Positions 8,465-18,190 of a DNA stretch of 64,000 nt are shown here, piece after piece. The notes beneath the pieces are model-generated. The model was not told the origin of the DNA, made no database searches, and saw only the letters and a list, made by a program, of their open reading frames with translations. Position 1 is the stretch's first letter. The number at the start of each line of letters is the position of its first letter. The translations under genes and the position numbers were made by a program. This DNA comes from Rhizobium rosettiformans (GTDB taxonomy: Bacteria; Pseudomonadota; Alphaproteobacteria; Rhizobiales; Rhizobiaceae): assembly GCF_016806065.1 (NCBI RefSeq), contig NZ_CP032405.1, positions 2,136,001-2,200,000 on the forward strand, read 5' to 3'.

Positions 8465-9697
8465 ATGAGCCTTTACGGAACCATGCGGACAGGTGTCTCC
8501 GGCATGAATGCCCAGTCGAACCGGCTGAGCACCGTCGCTGACAACATCGCCAATTCCAGCACTGTCGGCTACAAGAAGGCCTCTGTGCAATTTTCGTCGA
8601 TGATTTTGCCGACCACGAATGGCGCCTACAATTCCGGTGGTGTCGAGACGCAGGTTCGTTACTCGATCTCGAGCCAGGGCACCTTCAGCTACACCACGTC
8701 GACGACGGACCTCGCCATCAATGGCGACGGCTTCTTCATCGTGAAGGGCGACGATGGCACCCCCTACATGACCCGCGCGGGCTCCTTCGTTCTCCAGGAC
8801 GACGGAACCCTGAAGAACACGGCCGGCTACACGTTGCAGGGTTATCCCTACGATTCCGACGTCGATCCGACGATCGTCGTCAATGGCTTCGATGGCTTGC
8901 AGCCGGTGGACCTGTCCGGTTCGGGGATTTCGGCAGTCAGATCAATGACAGGCACGTTGAACGTGAACCTGCCCAACTCGGCCGAGATCGGAGTTGCCTC
9001 TGACATCAAGAAGACGTCTCTGACCGTCTTTGACAGTCAGGGATCAAGTCGCTTGATCGACTTTACCTATGAAAAGACCGCCGACAATGAGTGGCTGGTC
9101 TCTGCGGTTGAAAGGGATGGCGGCACTCAGGTCCTTGCTCCGGTGCAATTGATTTTTGACGCCGACGGCAAGCTTACATCTCCCGATCCGGCCGAATTGG
9201 AGCTTGATCCCTACACTGTAGAAGGCGCAGAGGTCGGCGACCCCCTAGCCACCAACGGCATCGTGATCAACATCGGTGCTACGACCCAGCTTGCCTCTGA
9301 TTTTTCCGTCCAGCTAGGCAAAGTGGATGGCAACGCTGCCTCGAAGGTAAAGGGTTACGAAATCGATGACAAGGGCATCGTTTCGATTGCCTATGACAAC
9401 GGTGATCTGGTGCCGACCTTCCGTGTCGCTCTGGCCAGTGTTCAGAGCCCGGACAATCTCAATCCGGTGGCCGGCAACATGTACACCCAGTCGAACAATT
9501 CCGGTGTCGTCATCCTGGGATATGCCGGCTCTAGCGGCTTTGGCACGATCCTCTCCGGTGCGCTCGAAGACTCCAACGTGGACGTCGCTGAAGAGCTCAC
9601 GGCCATGATCGAGTCCCAGCGCAACTACACTGCAAACTCCAAGGTATTCCAGACCGGCTCCGAATTGATGGAAGTCCTGGTCAACCTGAAGAGATAA
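8465..9697 (+). CDS. flgE: Flagellar hook protein FlgE
   Basis: FlgE polymerises into the hook, the universal joint between rod and filament. The 410-aa product has the axial-protein N-terminal signature SGMNAQSNRLSTVADNIANS (about residues 13-32). A FlgE central domain carries ATDLAINGDGFFIV-like sequence (TTDLAINGDGFFIVKG), and the C-terminal axial helix reads NVDVAEELTAMIESQRNYTA. Length is normal for a rhizobial hook protein. It opens the long downstream operon flgE-flgK-flgL-flaF-flbT-flgD-fliQ-flhA-fliR, starting 80 bp after the rem terminator structures with CGAGG as ribosome-binding site. Rem-dependent expression is expected from the S. meliloti hierarchy. Confidence 0.96.
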   Translation: MSLYGTMRTGVSGMNAQSNRLSTVADNIANSSTVGYKKASVQFSSMILPTTNGAYNSGGVETQVRYSISSQGTFSYTTSTTDLAINGDGFFIVKGDDGTPYMTRAGSFVLQDDGTLKNTAGYTLQGYPYDSDVDPTIVVNGFDGLQPVDLSGSGISAVRSMTGTLNVNLPNSAEIGVASDIKKTSLTVFDSQGSSRLIDFTYEKTADNEWLVSAVERDGGTQVLAPVQLIFDADGKLTSPDPAELELDPYTVEGAEVGDPLATNGIVINIGATTQLASDFSVQLGKVDGNAASKVKGYEIDDKGIVSIAYDNGDLVPTFRVALASVQSPDNLNPVAGNMYTQSNNSGVVILGYAGSSGFGTILSGALEDSNVDVAEELTAMIESQRNYTANSKVFQTGSELMEVLVNLKR

Positions 9698-9718
9698 TCG
9701 AAAGAGTAGGTTAGTCCT

Positions 9719-11173
9719 ATGTCGCTTGCATCGTCACTGAATACGGCCAATTCGATTTTCCGGAATACGTCCCAGCAGACGTCCGTAATCTCGACGAACA
9801 TCGCCAACACCGGCAACGAAAACTACGTTCGCCGTGACGCGGTGGTCACACAGACCGTTTACGGTTTCTCGACGGTGCAGAACGAGCGGTCGCAGCAGAT
9901 GGCTCTGCTGCGCCAGATGTCTTCATCGACAGCGCAGCAGAGTGCGCAGTCGACCCTTCTGGACGGTCTGACCACGCTCTCCAACGCGCTTGGCGGCAAC
10001 GACAAGGAGTTGTCACCCTCCAACTATCTCGCGAACCTGCAGAGCAGCCTGCAGGCTTTCGCTGCGGCTCCAGGGGAATACGCGCTCGCCTCTACGGTCG
10101 TGACGGATGCGATAGACGTCGTCAATTCGCTGAACAACACGACGAAGACGACGCAGAAACTGCGTGAAGATACCGATGCGCAGATGTTTCAGCAGGTCGA
10201 GTCGCTGAACAAGCTGCTCGCCGAGTTCAAGATCGTCAACGACACGGTCGTGCGTCAGACGGCGACCGGCGGCAATGCCGACGACTATCTCGACCGGCGC
10301 GACACGCTCCTCAAGGAGATCTCGAAGATCGTCGGCGTCACCGTGAACATGCGCGATAACAGCGACATGGTTCTTTACACCTACGATGGCACGACGCTGT
10401 TCGAGACGGAACCGCGCGAAGTCAGCTTCGCGCGCACCTTTACCTATGACCCGACAGTCTCCGGCAATGCGATCTACATCGACGGCACTGCAGTTCGTGC
10501 TGGCGTCGGCGGCAATACCGACGGTCAGGGTTCGCTGGCTTCCCTCGTGCAGATCCGCGACGTCATTGCGCCAACCTTCCAGACCCAGCTCGATGAAATC
10601 GCGCGTGGCCTGATCGAAGCCTTCCAGGAAGCCGACATCGGCGGCGGCGGCGAACTGCCTGGCCTGTTTACTTGGCCGACCGGCACCGTTCCCCTGACCG
10701 GAACGGTAGAGCCTGGACTGGCTGCCCTCATTCAAGTCAATCCGGCCGTCCGCTCGGATTCCGGCGGCGATCCCATGCTGATACGTGACGGTGGCATCAA
10801 TGGCGCTGCCTACGTGCAGAACGTTGATGGATCCTCGGGTTTCACCGCTCTGATCAACAGCTATGTCGACGAACTCGCCGCCAATCGCGACTTCTCCTCC
10901 GACGCCGACCTGAAGACCAGTGCAAGTGTGCTGTCCTTCGCCAGCAACTCGATCGGCTGGCTCGAAGAACTGCGCTCGAATGCGACGACGGCGAACGAAA
11001 ACAAGCAGGCGCTCTACGAGCGTACCTTCCAGACTTACTCCTCCAAGACGGCGGTCAGTCTCGACGAAGAACTCTCAATGCTTCTCGATGTCGAACAGTC
11101 CTACAAGGCCGCAGCCAAGCTCGTATCGACCGTCGATGAGATGCTGAAGGCAGTCATGGATATGGTGAGGTAA
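9719..11173 (+). CDS. flgK: Flagellar hook-associated protein 1 FlgK
   Basis: FlgK (HAP1) forms the first junction ring between hook and filament. The 484-aa product starts with SLASSLNTANSIFRNTSQQT and an axial-protein pattern ISTNIANTGNENYVRR (about residues 24-39). It ends with a C-terminal helix SLDEELSMLLDVEQSYKAAA typical of FlgK. It follows flgE by 21 bp and precedes flgL by 5 bp, in the usual order. Length fits the family in rhizobia. Confidence 0.95.
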   Translation: MSLASSLNTANSIFRNTSQQTSVISTNIANTGNENYVRRDAVVTQTVYGFSTVQNERSQQMALLRQMSSSTAQQSAQSTLLDGLTTLSNALGGNDKELSPSNYLANLQSSLQAFAAAPGEYALASTVVTDAIDVVNSLNNTTKTTQKLREDTDAQMFQQVESLNKLLAEFKIVNDTVVRQTATGGNADDYLDRRDTLLKEISKIVGVTVNMRDNSDMVLYTYDGTTLFETEPREVSFARTFTYDPTVSGNAIYIDGTAVRAGVGGNTDGQGSLASLVQIRDVIAPTFQTQLDEIARGLIEAFQEADIGGGGELPGLFTWPTGTVPLTGTVEPGLAALIQVNPAVRSDSGGDPMLIRDGGINGAAYVQNVDGSSGFTALINSYVDELAANRDFSSDADLKTSASVLSFASNSIGWLEELRSNATTANENKQALYERTFQTYSSKTAVSLDEELSMLLDVEQSYKAAAKLVSTVDEMLKAVMDMVR

Positions 11174-11178
11174 TCCCA

Positions 11179-12243
11179 ATGTCGACAGCTAGCGTCTCCA
11201 ATCTTTCCACCCAAACATCCATGCGACTGACCATTCGGCAGGCGCAAAATGAGCTCTTGAAGTCGCAGCAGGAAGTCAGCACCGGCTTCTACGCCGACAT
11301 CGGCGCCGAACTGGGCAGCAGAACCTCGACGGTCGTTGATCTGAACCGGGAAAGCCTGCGGCTGAACTCGATGATCAGCAACAATTCGATCGCGACACAG
11401 CGTCTGTCCGCTTCCCAGGAAGCGCTGAAACAGATCGCCACGGCCGCGGAAGAGATGAACAACGCGCTGATCACCATCTCCGGTTCGTCGAACAGCGATA
11501 CGATCAACACGACCGTGATGACGGTATCGAACTCCCTCTCGACAATGACGAGCATGGCCAACCAGTCGGCCAATGGTGAGTTCCTGTTCGCGGGTATCAA
11601 CACCGATGTGAAGCCGCTCGCCGATTACACGGACACGTCGCCGGCCAAGACGGCTTTCGACAACGCCTTTACGGCTTATTTCGGCTTTGCCCCGACCGAT
11701 ACGGCGAGCGTCTCAACGATCGTCCCGAGTGGCGGGTTCCCGAGCATGGAGGATTTCATCACCTCCACGCTTGAGCCGATGTACACCGGAGCCGACTGGA
11801 ACACTGATTGGTCGAACGCGACCGACCAGGCGATGACCAGCCGCATCACGCAGTCTGAAACCGTCCAAACATCGGCCTCGGCCAATGAAGACGGCTTCCG
11901 CTACTTCGCGCTCGCGGCCATCGTTACCAAGGAACTCATGACGATCGGTGCGCCGGCCGCTGCTGTGACCGTCGCCATCAATAAGGCGATCGATTACACG
12001 GGCCGTGCCATCACCGGCATCAACTCGACGCGTTCTGAACTTGGTCTTTCCGAGAACCGAATTGAGAAGGCGGATGCCTCGCTCAAGGTTCAGGTGGATA
12101 TTATCGAAACCAGCCTGTCGAGCAAAATTGAAGTAGATGCGTACGAAGCGTCGACTCGCGTTAACTCTCTGCTTGCCATGGTGGAAGCATCCTACACGCT
12201 GACGGCGAGGATTCAGTCGCTGAGCCTTGTAAACTACCTTTGA
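11179..12243 (+). CDS. flgL: Flagellar hook-associated protein 3 FlgL
   Basis: FlgL (HAP3) is the second hook-filament junction protein and is related to flagellin at both ends. The 354-aa product has an N-terminal flagellin-like helix (LTIRQAQNELLKSQQEVSTG, about residues 15-34) and a C-terminal one (EASTRVNSLLAMVEASYTLT). The central part is variable, with ANQSANGEFLFAGINTD as a FlgL-type segment. It starts 5 bp after flgK and is followed after 36 bp by flaF. Confidence 0.93.
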   Translation: MSTASVSNLSTQTSMRLTIRQAQNELLKSQQEVSTGFYADIGAELGSRTSTVVDLNRESLRLNSMISNNSIATQRLSASQEALKQIATAAEEMNNALITISGSSNSDTINTTVMTVSNSLSTMTSMANQSANGEFLFAGINTDVKPLADYTDTSPAKTAFDNAFTAYFGFAPTDTASVSTIVPSGGFPSMEDFITSTLEPMYTGADWNTDWSNATDQAMTSRITQSETVQTSASANEDGFRYFALAAIVTKELMTIGAPAAAVTVAINKAIDYTGRAITGINSTRSELGLSENRIEKADASLKVQVDIIETSLSSKIEVDAYEASTRVNSLLAMVEASYTLTARIQSLSLVNYL

Positions 12244-12279
12244 TGAGCAAAGGGTGAAATGAACCTGAAGGGCAACTGA

Positions 12280-12627
12280 ATGTACCAGTTCTCATATGCC
12301 GAGATTATGGAAGATGGCGTCGCTGACGCCAAGGAGCGCGAACGGCAGGCCCTTGACCGTTGCATCCAGCTTCTGAGCGCGGCCCGTGAAAAAAAGGGCT
12401 ACTCCCGCGAGGCGATCGAAGCTCTGTTCTATACCCGCCGGGTCTGGATCCGGCTGATCGAAGATCTGCAAAACCCCGAGAACCAGCTCGGCGACGAAGT
12501 ACGCGCCAATCTGATTTCCATCGCCATCTGGATTTTGAAAGAGTGTGACCGGATCCGCAAGCGAGAGTCCGAGAACTTCCAGGGCATCATCGACGTGACA
12601 ACCATCATCAGGGATGGACTTAAATGA
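12280..12627 (+). CDS. flaF: Flagellar biosynthesis regulatory protein FlaF
   Basis: FlaF is a small alphaproteobacterial cytoplasmic protein that promotes flagellin synthesis and export and opposes FlbT in Caulobacter. The 115-aa, mostly helical product begins [20 protein letters not shown] and contains [20 protein letters not shown] and [18 protein letters not shown], typical of the family. It overlaps flbT by 4 bp (ATGA), giving translational coupling. It has no signal or membrane segment. Confidence 0.92.
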   Translation: MYQFSYAEIMEDGVADAKERERQALDRCIQLLSAAREKKGYSREAIEALFYTRRVWIRLIEDLQNPENQLGDEVRANLISIAIWILKECDRIRKRESENFQGIIDVTTIIRDGLK

Positions 12628-13073
12628 AGAGCACTTTGCGCATCTCGCTCAAGTCGGGCGAACGTATTTTCATCAATGGAGCGGTTCTGCGCGTCGACCG
12701 CAAGGTTGCCCTCGAGTTCCTGAACGATGTCACCTTCCTGCTTGAGAACCACGTTCTGCAGCCGGAACAGGCGACCACGCCGCTGCGTCAGCTCTATTTC
12801 ATCGCCCAGATGATGCTGATCAATCCGGAAGGCAAGGATCAGTCGCTGGCGATGTTCCGCAAGTCGGTCATCATGCTGCTGTCCTGCTTCGAGAACGAAG
12901 AGATCCTCGCTGAGCTGAAGCGCATCGATGGCATGGTCTCCTCCGGTCGCGCTTTCGACGCCCTGAAGGCGATCCGCCAGCTCTATCCGATCGAGGACCG
13001 CATCCTGAACAACCAGGAAATGGCGCCGGCAACGATTGAGCAGATCCGTAAGGAGATCGCACCATGGCGGTAG
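12624..13073 (+). CDS. flbT: Flagellum biosynthesis repressor FlbT
   Basis: FlbT is a post-transcriptional regulator that in Caulobacter associates with the flagellin mRNA leader and limits its translation or stability when the hook is incomplete. The 149-aa product begins [20 protein letters not shown] and has [20 protein letters not shown], characteristic of FlbT. Its start overlaps flaF and its 3' end overlaps flgD by 10 bp, so the three genes are read as one coupled unit. Possible RNA targets are the flagellin leaders near the start of the window. Confidence 0.93.
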   Translation: MKSTLRISLKSGERIFINGAVLRVDRKVALEFLNDVTFLLENHVLQPEQATTPLRQLYFIAQMMLINPEGKDQSLAMFRKSVIMLLSCFENEEILAELKRIDGMVSSGRAFDALKAIRQLYPIEDRILNNQEMAPATIEQIRKEIAPWR

Positions 13074-13513
13074 ACGGTGTAGCCGCCACTACTGCCGCCA
13101 CGACGACGTCGTCGGCCACCGGCAGCACGGCAGGCAAGGCTGCCGCGAAGGCATCTGTCGACTACGATAGCTTTCTGAAGCTCTTGATCGCCCAGATGAA
13201 GAACCAGGATCCGACCGATCCGATGGATGCCAGCGCGCAGATCGCGCAGCTGGCGACCTTCTCCCAGGTCGAACAGTCGATCCAGATGAACTCGAACCTT
13301 GAGACCTTGATCACCGGCAACGCCCTGACCAACGCGTCCTCCTATATCGGCAAGACGATCACCAGTGCCGATGAGAAGACCAGCGGCATCGTGGCCTCCG
13401 TCCGCGTCTATACGGACACGATGGTCGCAACGACGACGGAAGGTAAGGAAGTTCCGATCGTGGTCGGCGTTCGCGTCGGAACCAAGCCTACGACAGAGAC
13501 GAGCGACTCCTGA
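13064..13513 (+). CDS. flgD: Flagellar hook-capping protein FlgD
   Basis: FlgD is the transient cap on which FlgE assembles. The 149-aa product holds the N-terminal FlgD domain: [20 protein letters not shown] and [20 protein letters not shown] (about residues 35-85). It has only a short C-terminal part, so it is much shorter than the enterobacterial protein but normal for rhizobia. The Ala/Thr-rich first 30 residues are low complexity. The ATG lies 10 bp inside flbT. A hairpin lies between this gene and fliQ. Confidence 0.93.
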   Translation: MAVDGVAATTAATTTSSATGSTAGKAAAKASVDYDSFLKLLIAQMKNQDPTDPMDASAQIAQLATFSQVEQSIQMNSNLETLITGNALTNASSYIGKTITSADEKTSGIVASVRVYTDTMVATTTEGKEVPIVVGVRVGTKPTTETSDS

Positions 13514-13522
13514 TGTGTTAGT

Positions 13523-13561
13523 CCTTTCGGCGCGGACGGCATGATTCGCCGCCCCGAAAGG
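13523..13561 (+). other. Intercistronic hairpin between flgD and fliQ
   Basis: CCTTTCGG (13523-13530) pairs with CCGAAAGG (13554-13561), enclosing a GC-rich loop. No T run follows, so it is more likely an RNA processing or stability element than a terminator; it also lies close to the fliQ ribosome-binding site (AAAGGA). Confidence 0.4.
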
Positions 13562-13571
13562 ATACCGTCTC

Positions 13572-13838
13572 ATGAATGAGGCAGACGCTCTCGACATTCT
13601 CCAGGCCGCGATCTGGACAATCATCGTCGCTTCCGGCCCGGCTGTGGCCGCCGGCATGATCGTGGGTGTGACGATTGCCCTGATCCAGGCGCTGACCCAG
13701 GTTCAGGAAATGACACTGACCTTCGTGCCGAAGATCCTGGCCATCATGATCACCATCGGCATCTCCGCGCCCTTTGTCGGCGCCCAGATCAACCTGTTCA
13801 GCAACCTGGTTTTCTCTCGGATACAGTCAGGCTTCTAG
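13572..13838 (+). CDS. fliQ: Flagellar export apparatus protein FliQ
   Basis: FliQ is a small inner-membrane part of the FliPQR export gate. The 88-aa product has two hydrophobic hairpin-forming helices (about residues 15-43 and 50-75) and the family segment GVTIALIQALTQVQEMTLTF. It follows flgD after 58 bp with AAAGGA upstream, and precedes flhA by about 100 bp. Length is typical. Confidence 0.93.
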   Translation: MNEADALDILQAAIWTIIVASGPAVAAGMIVGVTIALIQALTQVQEMTLTFVPKILAIMITIGISAPFVGAQINLFSNLVFSRIQSGF

Positions 13839-13940
13839 CCGGGTTCGACCTGACACCCTCGCGCAAGCTTCGCCGTCTATCTCTCCTAGGCAGACTGCCG
13901 GAAGCATGGTCTTTCGGATGACTTCTCATGAAGAGATGGA

Positions 13941-16034
13941 ATGGACATGGCGCAACCACCTGCACTCGTAATCCCGAAGGCCAGCCCCAGCGGGCGTGAC
14001 ATCGGTTTCGCGTTCGGGATCGTGATGATCCTGTGCATCCTCTTCCTGCCGATCCCACCCTTCCTGATCGACGTCGGCCTGGCATTCTCCATCGCGCTTT
14101 CCGTCCTCATCCTGATGGTCGCGCTCTGGATTCAGCGCCCTCTTGATTTCTCGTCCTTCCCGACGATCCTGCTGATCGCCACCATGATCCGCCTCTCGCT
14201 CAACATCGCGACGACGCGCGTCATCCTGACCCATGGTCACGAAGGCCACGGGGCCGCGGGCGGGGTGATCGCCGGCTTCTCCAACCTCGTGATGGGCGGC
14301 GACTTCGTCATCGGTCTGATCGTCTTCCTGATCCTGATCACCGTCAACTTCATCGTCATCACCAAGGGTGCCACGCGTATCGCGGAAGTCGGCGCCCGCT
14401 TTACCCTCGATGCCATCCCCGGCAAGCAGATGTCGATCGACGCCGACCTTTCTGCCGGTATCATCGATGAAAAGGAAGCGCAGCACAGACGCCGGGAACT
14501 GGAGCAGGAAAGCTCGTTCTTCGGTGCCATGGACGGTGCGTCCAAATTTGTACGCGGCGACGCCATCGCCGGCCTGATCATCACCGCCATCAACGTCGCG
14601 GGCGGCATCATTATCGGCTACTTCCGCCACGGCATGGAGCTCGGCCAGGCGGCCGACGTCTTCGTCAAGCTCTCCGTCGGTGACGGCATTGTTTCGCAGG
14701 TTCCCGCCCTGATCGTCTCGCTGGCCGCCGGCCTTCTGGTGTCGCGCGGCGGCACTCCGGGCTCCACCGACCAGGCTGTCGTCAATCAGCTGAGTGGCTA
14801 TCCGCGCGCCTTGTCTGTGGCCGCCGCAATGATGGGGGCACTGGCACTCGTTCCCGGCCTTCCGTTGATCCCGTTTACCGTCCTTGGCGGTGTCATGGCC
14901 TTCGGCGCCTGGTTCATCCCGCGCCAGCTCGCCGCAGAAACCGAGCTCAAGCGCGAACAGGAAGAGAAAAAGGTCATCCAGAACAAGGAGGCCGAGAAGG
15001 ACTCGGTCAAGTCTGTCCTGAAGACCTCGGAAATCGAGCTCGCGCTGGGCAAGCTTGTCTCGACCCGTCTCCTCGGTGCCCATCAGGAGCTTGCCTTCCG
15101 CGTCGGCAAAATGCGCAAGAAATTCGCCAGCCAGTACGGTTTCGTGGTGCCGGAAATCAAGGTCACCGACGATATCGCCATCCCGGAAAAGGCCTATCAG
15201 ATCCGCATCCACGGCACGACGGTCGCGTCGAACAACCTCCGCGTCGGCGAAGTTCTTGTCGTCACCGGTTCCGGGCGCAAACCGAATGTTCCCGGCGACG
15301 AGATCCGCGAACCCGCCTTCGGCATGCCGGCCGTGTCAGTTTTGGAAACCTTCACCGAAGAATTGAAGCGCGAAGGCTTCCATCCGATCGACAACGTCTC
15401 TGTTGTCCTCACCCATGTCTCGGAAGTGATCCGCAACAACCTGCCGCAGCTTCTGTCCTACAAGGACGTCAAGGTGCTGATCGATCGCCTCGACCCCGAA
15501 TACAAGAAGCTCGCCGACGAAATCTGCTCGTCGCACATGTCCTATTCGGGCCTTCAGGCAGTCTTGAAGTTGCTGCTTGCCGAGCGTGTCTCGATCCGCA
15601 ACCTGCATCTCATTCTTGAAGCGGTCGCTGAACTCGCGCCGCATGTCCGCAAGACCGAGCAGATCGTCGAGCATGTTCGTGTCCGCATGGCGCAGCAGCT
15701 CTGCGGCGACCTCACCGACAACGGCGTCCTGCGCGTCTTGCGCCTCGGCTCCAAGTGGGATCTCGTCTTCCACCAGGCGCTCAAGCGTGATGCCAAGGGC
15801 GAGATCGTTGAATTCGACATTGATCCGCGCAGCCTGGAGGAATTCTCCGAACAGGCGAGCCAGGTTATCCGTGAATTCATGGACCGGGGCCTGCCCTTCG
15901 TCCTTGTCACGTCGCCCGAAACACGGTCCTATGTGCGCATGATCATCGAACGACTCTTTGCCACCTTGCCGGTCCTTTCGCATGTGGAACTCGCCAAGGG
16001 CATCGAGATCAAGATTCTGGGCTCAATTTCATGA
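13941..16034 (+). CDS. flhA: Flagellar export apparatus protein FlhA
   Basis: FlhA forms the nonameric ring of the flagellar type III export gate and binds chaperone-substrate complexes. The 697-aa product has about eight transmembrane helices in residues 20-330 and the FHIPEP family signature around 143-165 ([20 protein letters not shown]). A large cytoplasmic domain runs from about 360, with [19 protein letters not shown] and [22 protein letters not shown] at 13941 or 13947 are both possible; the second gives MAQPPAL. The 3' end overlaps fliR by 4 bp. Confidence 0.95.
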   Translation: MDMAQPPALVIPKASPSGRDIGFAFGIVMILCILFLPIPPFLIDVGLAFSIALSVLILMVALWIQRPLDFSSFPTILLIATMIRLSLNIATTRVILTHGHEGHGAAGGVIAGFSNLVMGGDFVIGLIVFLILITVNFIVITKGATRIAEVGARFTLDAIPGKQMSIDADLSAGIIDEKEAQHRRRELEQESSFFGAMDGASKFVRGDAIAGLIITAINVAGGIIIGYFRHGMELGQAADVFVKLSVGDGIVSQVPALIVSLAAGLLVSRGGTPGSTDQAVVNQLSGYPRALSVAAAMMGALALVPGLPLIPFTVLGGVMAFGAWFIPRQLAAETELKREQEEKKVIQNKEAEKDSVKSVLKTSEIELALGKLVSTRLLGAHQELAFRVGKMRKKFASQYGFVVPEIKVTDDIAIPEKAYQIRIHGTTVASNNLRVGEVLVVTGSGRKPNVPGDEIREPAFGMPAVSVLETFTEELKREGFHPIDNVSVVLTHVSEVIRNNLPQLLSYKDVKVLIDRLDPEYKKLADEICSSHMSYSGLQAVLKLLLAERVSIRNLHLILEAVAELAPHVRKTEQIVEHVRVRMAQQLCGDLTDNGVLRVLRLGSKWDLVFHQALKRDAKGEIVEFDIDPRSLEEFSEQASQVIREFMDRGLPFVLVTSPETRSYVRMIIERLFATLPVLSHVELAKGIEIKILGSIS

Positions 16035-16780
16035 TTTCTGACCCGCAGGGGAGTGTGCTTGTACTGATCGCGATTTTCTGTCGCATCGGCGCCTGCATCA
16101 TGACCCTGCCGGGCTTTTCTTCAGCCCGCATCTCGATGACGGTGCGGTTCTTCCTCGCCTTCTCCATCTCACTGGCCATGACGCCCTTGCTCTTCGACAC
16201 GGTTTATCCTCGGGTATCCGGGGGAGGGGCCTCACTTATCGGCGTGATCGTTGCTGAACTCCTGATCGGCATGATGTACGGATTGGTCCCGCGCTTCTAC
16301 GTGCTCGGACTGCAGTTCACCGGTTCGGCGATTTCGATGGCGATCGGCCTCAACACGCCGGGCTCGTCGGATGTTCTCGAAGACGCCCCTGATAACCAGA
16401 TGACCAATCTGATCTCCTTCGGCGGCCTTCTCGTTCTCTTCATGCTGGATTTCCACCATGTCGTCTTTCGCGCGCTGTTCGATTCCTATTCGGTGATGCC
16501 CATCGGCGGCATGCCGGACAGCCAGAAAATGCTGATTACGCTCACCGACACCCTGACGCAGACCTTCCTGCTGATGCTGCGTCTGGCGAGCCCATTCCTC
16601 ATTTTCGGTCTGATGTTCAACGTCGCCGTCGGTCTGGTGAACAAGCTCGCACCCCAAGTGCCGGTTTTCTATATCTCCACGCCCTACCTGCTGCTTGGCG
16701 GTCTGTTGCTGGTTTATTTCACTATTGCTGCCATGGTCATGCAGTTCGGTCAGTACTTTCCGATGATCTTCAATTTCTGA
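16031..16780 (+). CDS. fliR: Flagellar export apparatus protein FliR
   Basis: FliR is the third core component of the FliPQR export gate in the inner membrane. The 249-aa product is highly hydrophobic with about six transmembrane segments and family motifs [36 protein letters not shown] and [20 protein letters not shown]. It overlaps flhA by 4 bp (ATGA). The next gene begins 10 bp after its stop. Confidence 0.94.
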   Translation: MISDPQGSVLVLIAIFCRIGACIMTLPGFSSARISMTVRFFLAFSISLAMTPLLFDTVYPRVSGGGASLIGVIVAELLIGMMYGLVPRFYVLGLQFTGSAISMAIGLNTPGSSDVLEDAPDNQMTNLISFGGLLVLFMLDFHHVVFRALFDSYSVMPIGGMPDSQKMLITLTDTLTQTFLLMLRLASPFLIFGLMFNVAVGLVNKLAPQVPVFYISTPYLLLGGLLLVYFTIAAMVMQFGQYFPMIFNF

Positions 16781-16790
16781 CGAGGCTGCC

Positions 16791-17201
16791 TTGGGACCGC
16801 AAAAGAAATCCGACAAACTCAAGCGTCTCGTCGCCGTACAGCGTCACATGGAGCGGATGGCCGAAAGCGATCTGGGCATCACCGCACAACGCATCGAGGA
16901 AAACGCCCGGTCGATGGACACGGTCATGGATGCCATCGGATCGCTCGATCCGTTGCATCGGCTCTTTGCCCAGAACTATGCGGACCGCTTCGATCGGCTG
17001 TCCAACACGGACAAGCAGTTGCACGGTCTGCAGCAGGTTCAGGAAATGAAGCTGATGCGCGAGCGCGCCAAGGGCGACCGGCTGGAAGAAAACATGAAGG
17101 ATGCGCGCGACCACGAAGAGCGCGAACGCGACGATGATGCCATCTACGATCTGATCGACCTGAAATTTGCCACACCAGCCTCCAGCAAGCTTCAGGAGTG
17201 A
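16791..17201 (+). CDS. FliJ-like coiled-coil flagellar protein
   Basis: This 136-aa charged protein is almost wholly helical (KRLVAVQRHMERMAESDLG, HGLQQVQEMKLMRERAKGDR), with the size and coiled-coil character of FliJ, the general chaperone that couples the export ATPase to FlhA. The start is TTG at 16791 with GAGG at 16782-16785; the first in-frame ATG (16848) would remove 19 residues of the first helix. Its place directly after fliR supports an export role. Sequence similarity to FliJ is loose, so the call stays tentative. Confidence 0.6.
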   Translation: MGPQKKSDKLKRLVAVQRHMERMAESDLGITAQRIEENARSMDTVMDAIGSLDPLHRLFAQNYADRFDRLSNTDKQLHGLQQVQEMKLMRERAKGDRLEENMKDARDHEERERDDDAIYDLIDLKFATPASSKLQE

Positions 17202-17234
17202 TAGTCGCCTCGAACCGAAATCGAGGATGTCACC

Positions 17235-17795
17235 GTGGCCATTTCTCCTCCAAGCGATCTGGTGCTGGACGTTGTCCGCGCTGCTGATCCGGCACAAGTT
17301 GCCGCTGCTCAGGAACAACTGAAAGCCAACCGGGCGAACTTCATGGCGACCAGTCTCGCCGAGAAGGGTGCAGGTTTTGGCGCAACTGTCGACATCTTGA
17401 CCCGTACGGCCAATGCCGCACGGGTCGAAGCCACGGCGGAAAAGACCGAGGAAGTCGGCAAGCCTCCGAAGATTTATCGCGATTTCGAAGCCGTCTATCT
17501 CACCAACTTCGTCCAGAGCATGCTGCCGGACGAAAGTGAGGAAGTGTACGGCAAGGGCAATTCCGGTGAGATGTGGAAGAGCATGATGGCCGAGCAGCTC
17601 GGCACTGTGATCTCCGAAGCCGGTGGTGTCGGCATCGCCCAGCAGATGTATGACCAGGCGCTCCAGCGCATGCGCGGACAGGATAACGTCAATGCCGCCA
17701 CGGATGAGACGGATCGCGGGCTCGCCATGAGCTGGGTGACCGATCTCGAGCGTCGCACCCTGGGTGCCGGCGCTGACACCGATAACAAGAACTGA
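17235..17795 (+). CDS. FlgJ-type rod-binding protein
   Basis: This 186-aa protein contains the rod-binding domain of FlgJ N-termini and Caulobacter CheL at about residues 75-145: FEAVYLTNFVQSMLPDESEE, GEMWKSMMAEQLG and SEAGGVGIAQQMY. It lacks the C-terminal muramidase domain of enterobacterial FlgJ. The separate lytic transglycosylase at 6793-7374 could supply that activity. The start is GTG at 17235. It lies in the run of small genes after fliR and would cap or scaffold rod assembly. Confidence 0.8.
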   Translation: MAISPPSDLVLDVVRAADPAQVAAAQEQLKANRANFMATSLAEKGAGFGATVDILTRTANAARVEATAEKTEEVGKPPKIYRDFEAVYLTNFVQSMLPDESEEVYGKGNSGEMWKSMMAEQLGTVISEAGGVGIAQQMYDQALQRMRGQDNVNAATDETDRGLAMSWVTDLERRTLGAGADTDNKN

Positions 17796-17824
17796 TCTAT
17801 TTTTTGAAAGACAGGGCAGAATTC

Positions 17825-18190
17825 ATGGAAGTTGTTTCGAGCGAATATCGGGTGAAGACGGTGCTGAGCCGGCTTGAGCGCATCATCGACAATGAGAACG
17901 AGCGGATCGGCAAGGACCCGGAATTCGACTTCAAGGTTTCCAATGCCCATAAGAGCCGCTGCCTTTACGAACTGACCATGCTGTTCCGCGACACCGATCC
18001 GCGCGAATTCGCCGTCAATTATGTCGAGCAGCTCCATGTTCTGAAGGAAAAGCTGGCCTTGAATGCCCGCCGTGTCGAGGCGCATCTCGCGGCCGTTCGT
18101 GCCGTTGCCGACATCCTGAAAAACGCGGTTCGCGACGCCGACGGTGACGGCACCTATTCTCAGGAACAGTTCCAGTTCAGCGAGTTCTGA
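17825..18190 (+). CDS. Small helical flagellar protein, FlgN-like
   Basis: This 121-aa soluble helical protein (VVSSEYRVKTVLSRLERIID, VEQLHVLKEKLALNARRVEA) has the size and long-helix layout of FlgN, the export chaperone for FlgK and FlgL. ATG at 17825 is chosen because AGGG lies just upstream; a TTG at 17804 would add seven residues. Its stop overlaps the start of the next gene (TGATG), indicating coupling. The FlgN label rests on context and secondary structure; an unrelated flagellar protein is possible. Confidence 0.55.
   Translation: MEVVSSEYRVKTVLSRLERIIDNENERIGKDPEFDFKVSNAHKSRCLYELTMLFRDTDPREFAVNYVEQLHVLKEKLALNARRVEAHLAAVRAVADILKNAVRDADGDGTYSQEQFQFSEF

Noticed and set aside
13926..15212. 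A 428-codon open frame on the - strand opposite flhA
   Set aside because: Extreme Asp/Arg-rich composition and complete overlap with a certain flhA indicate a shadow frame.
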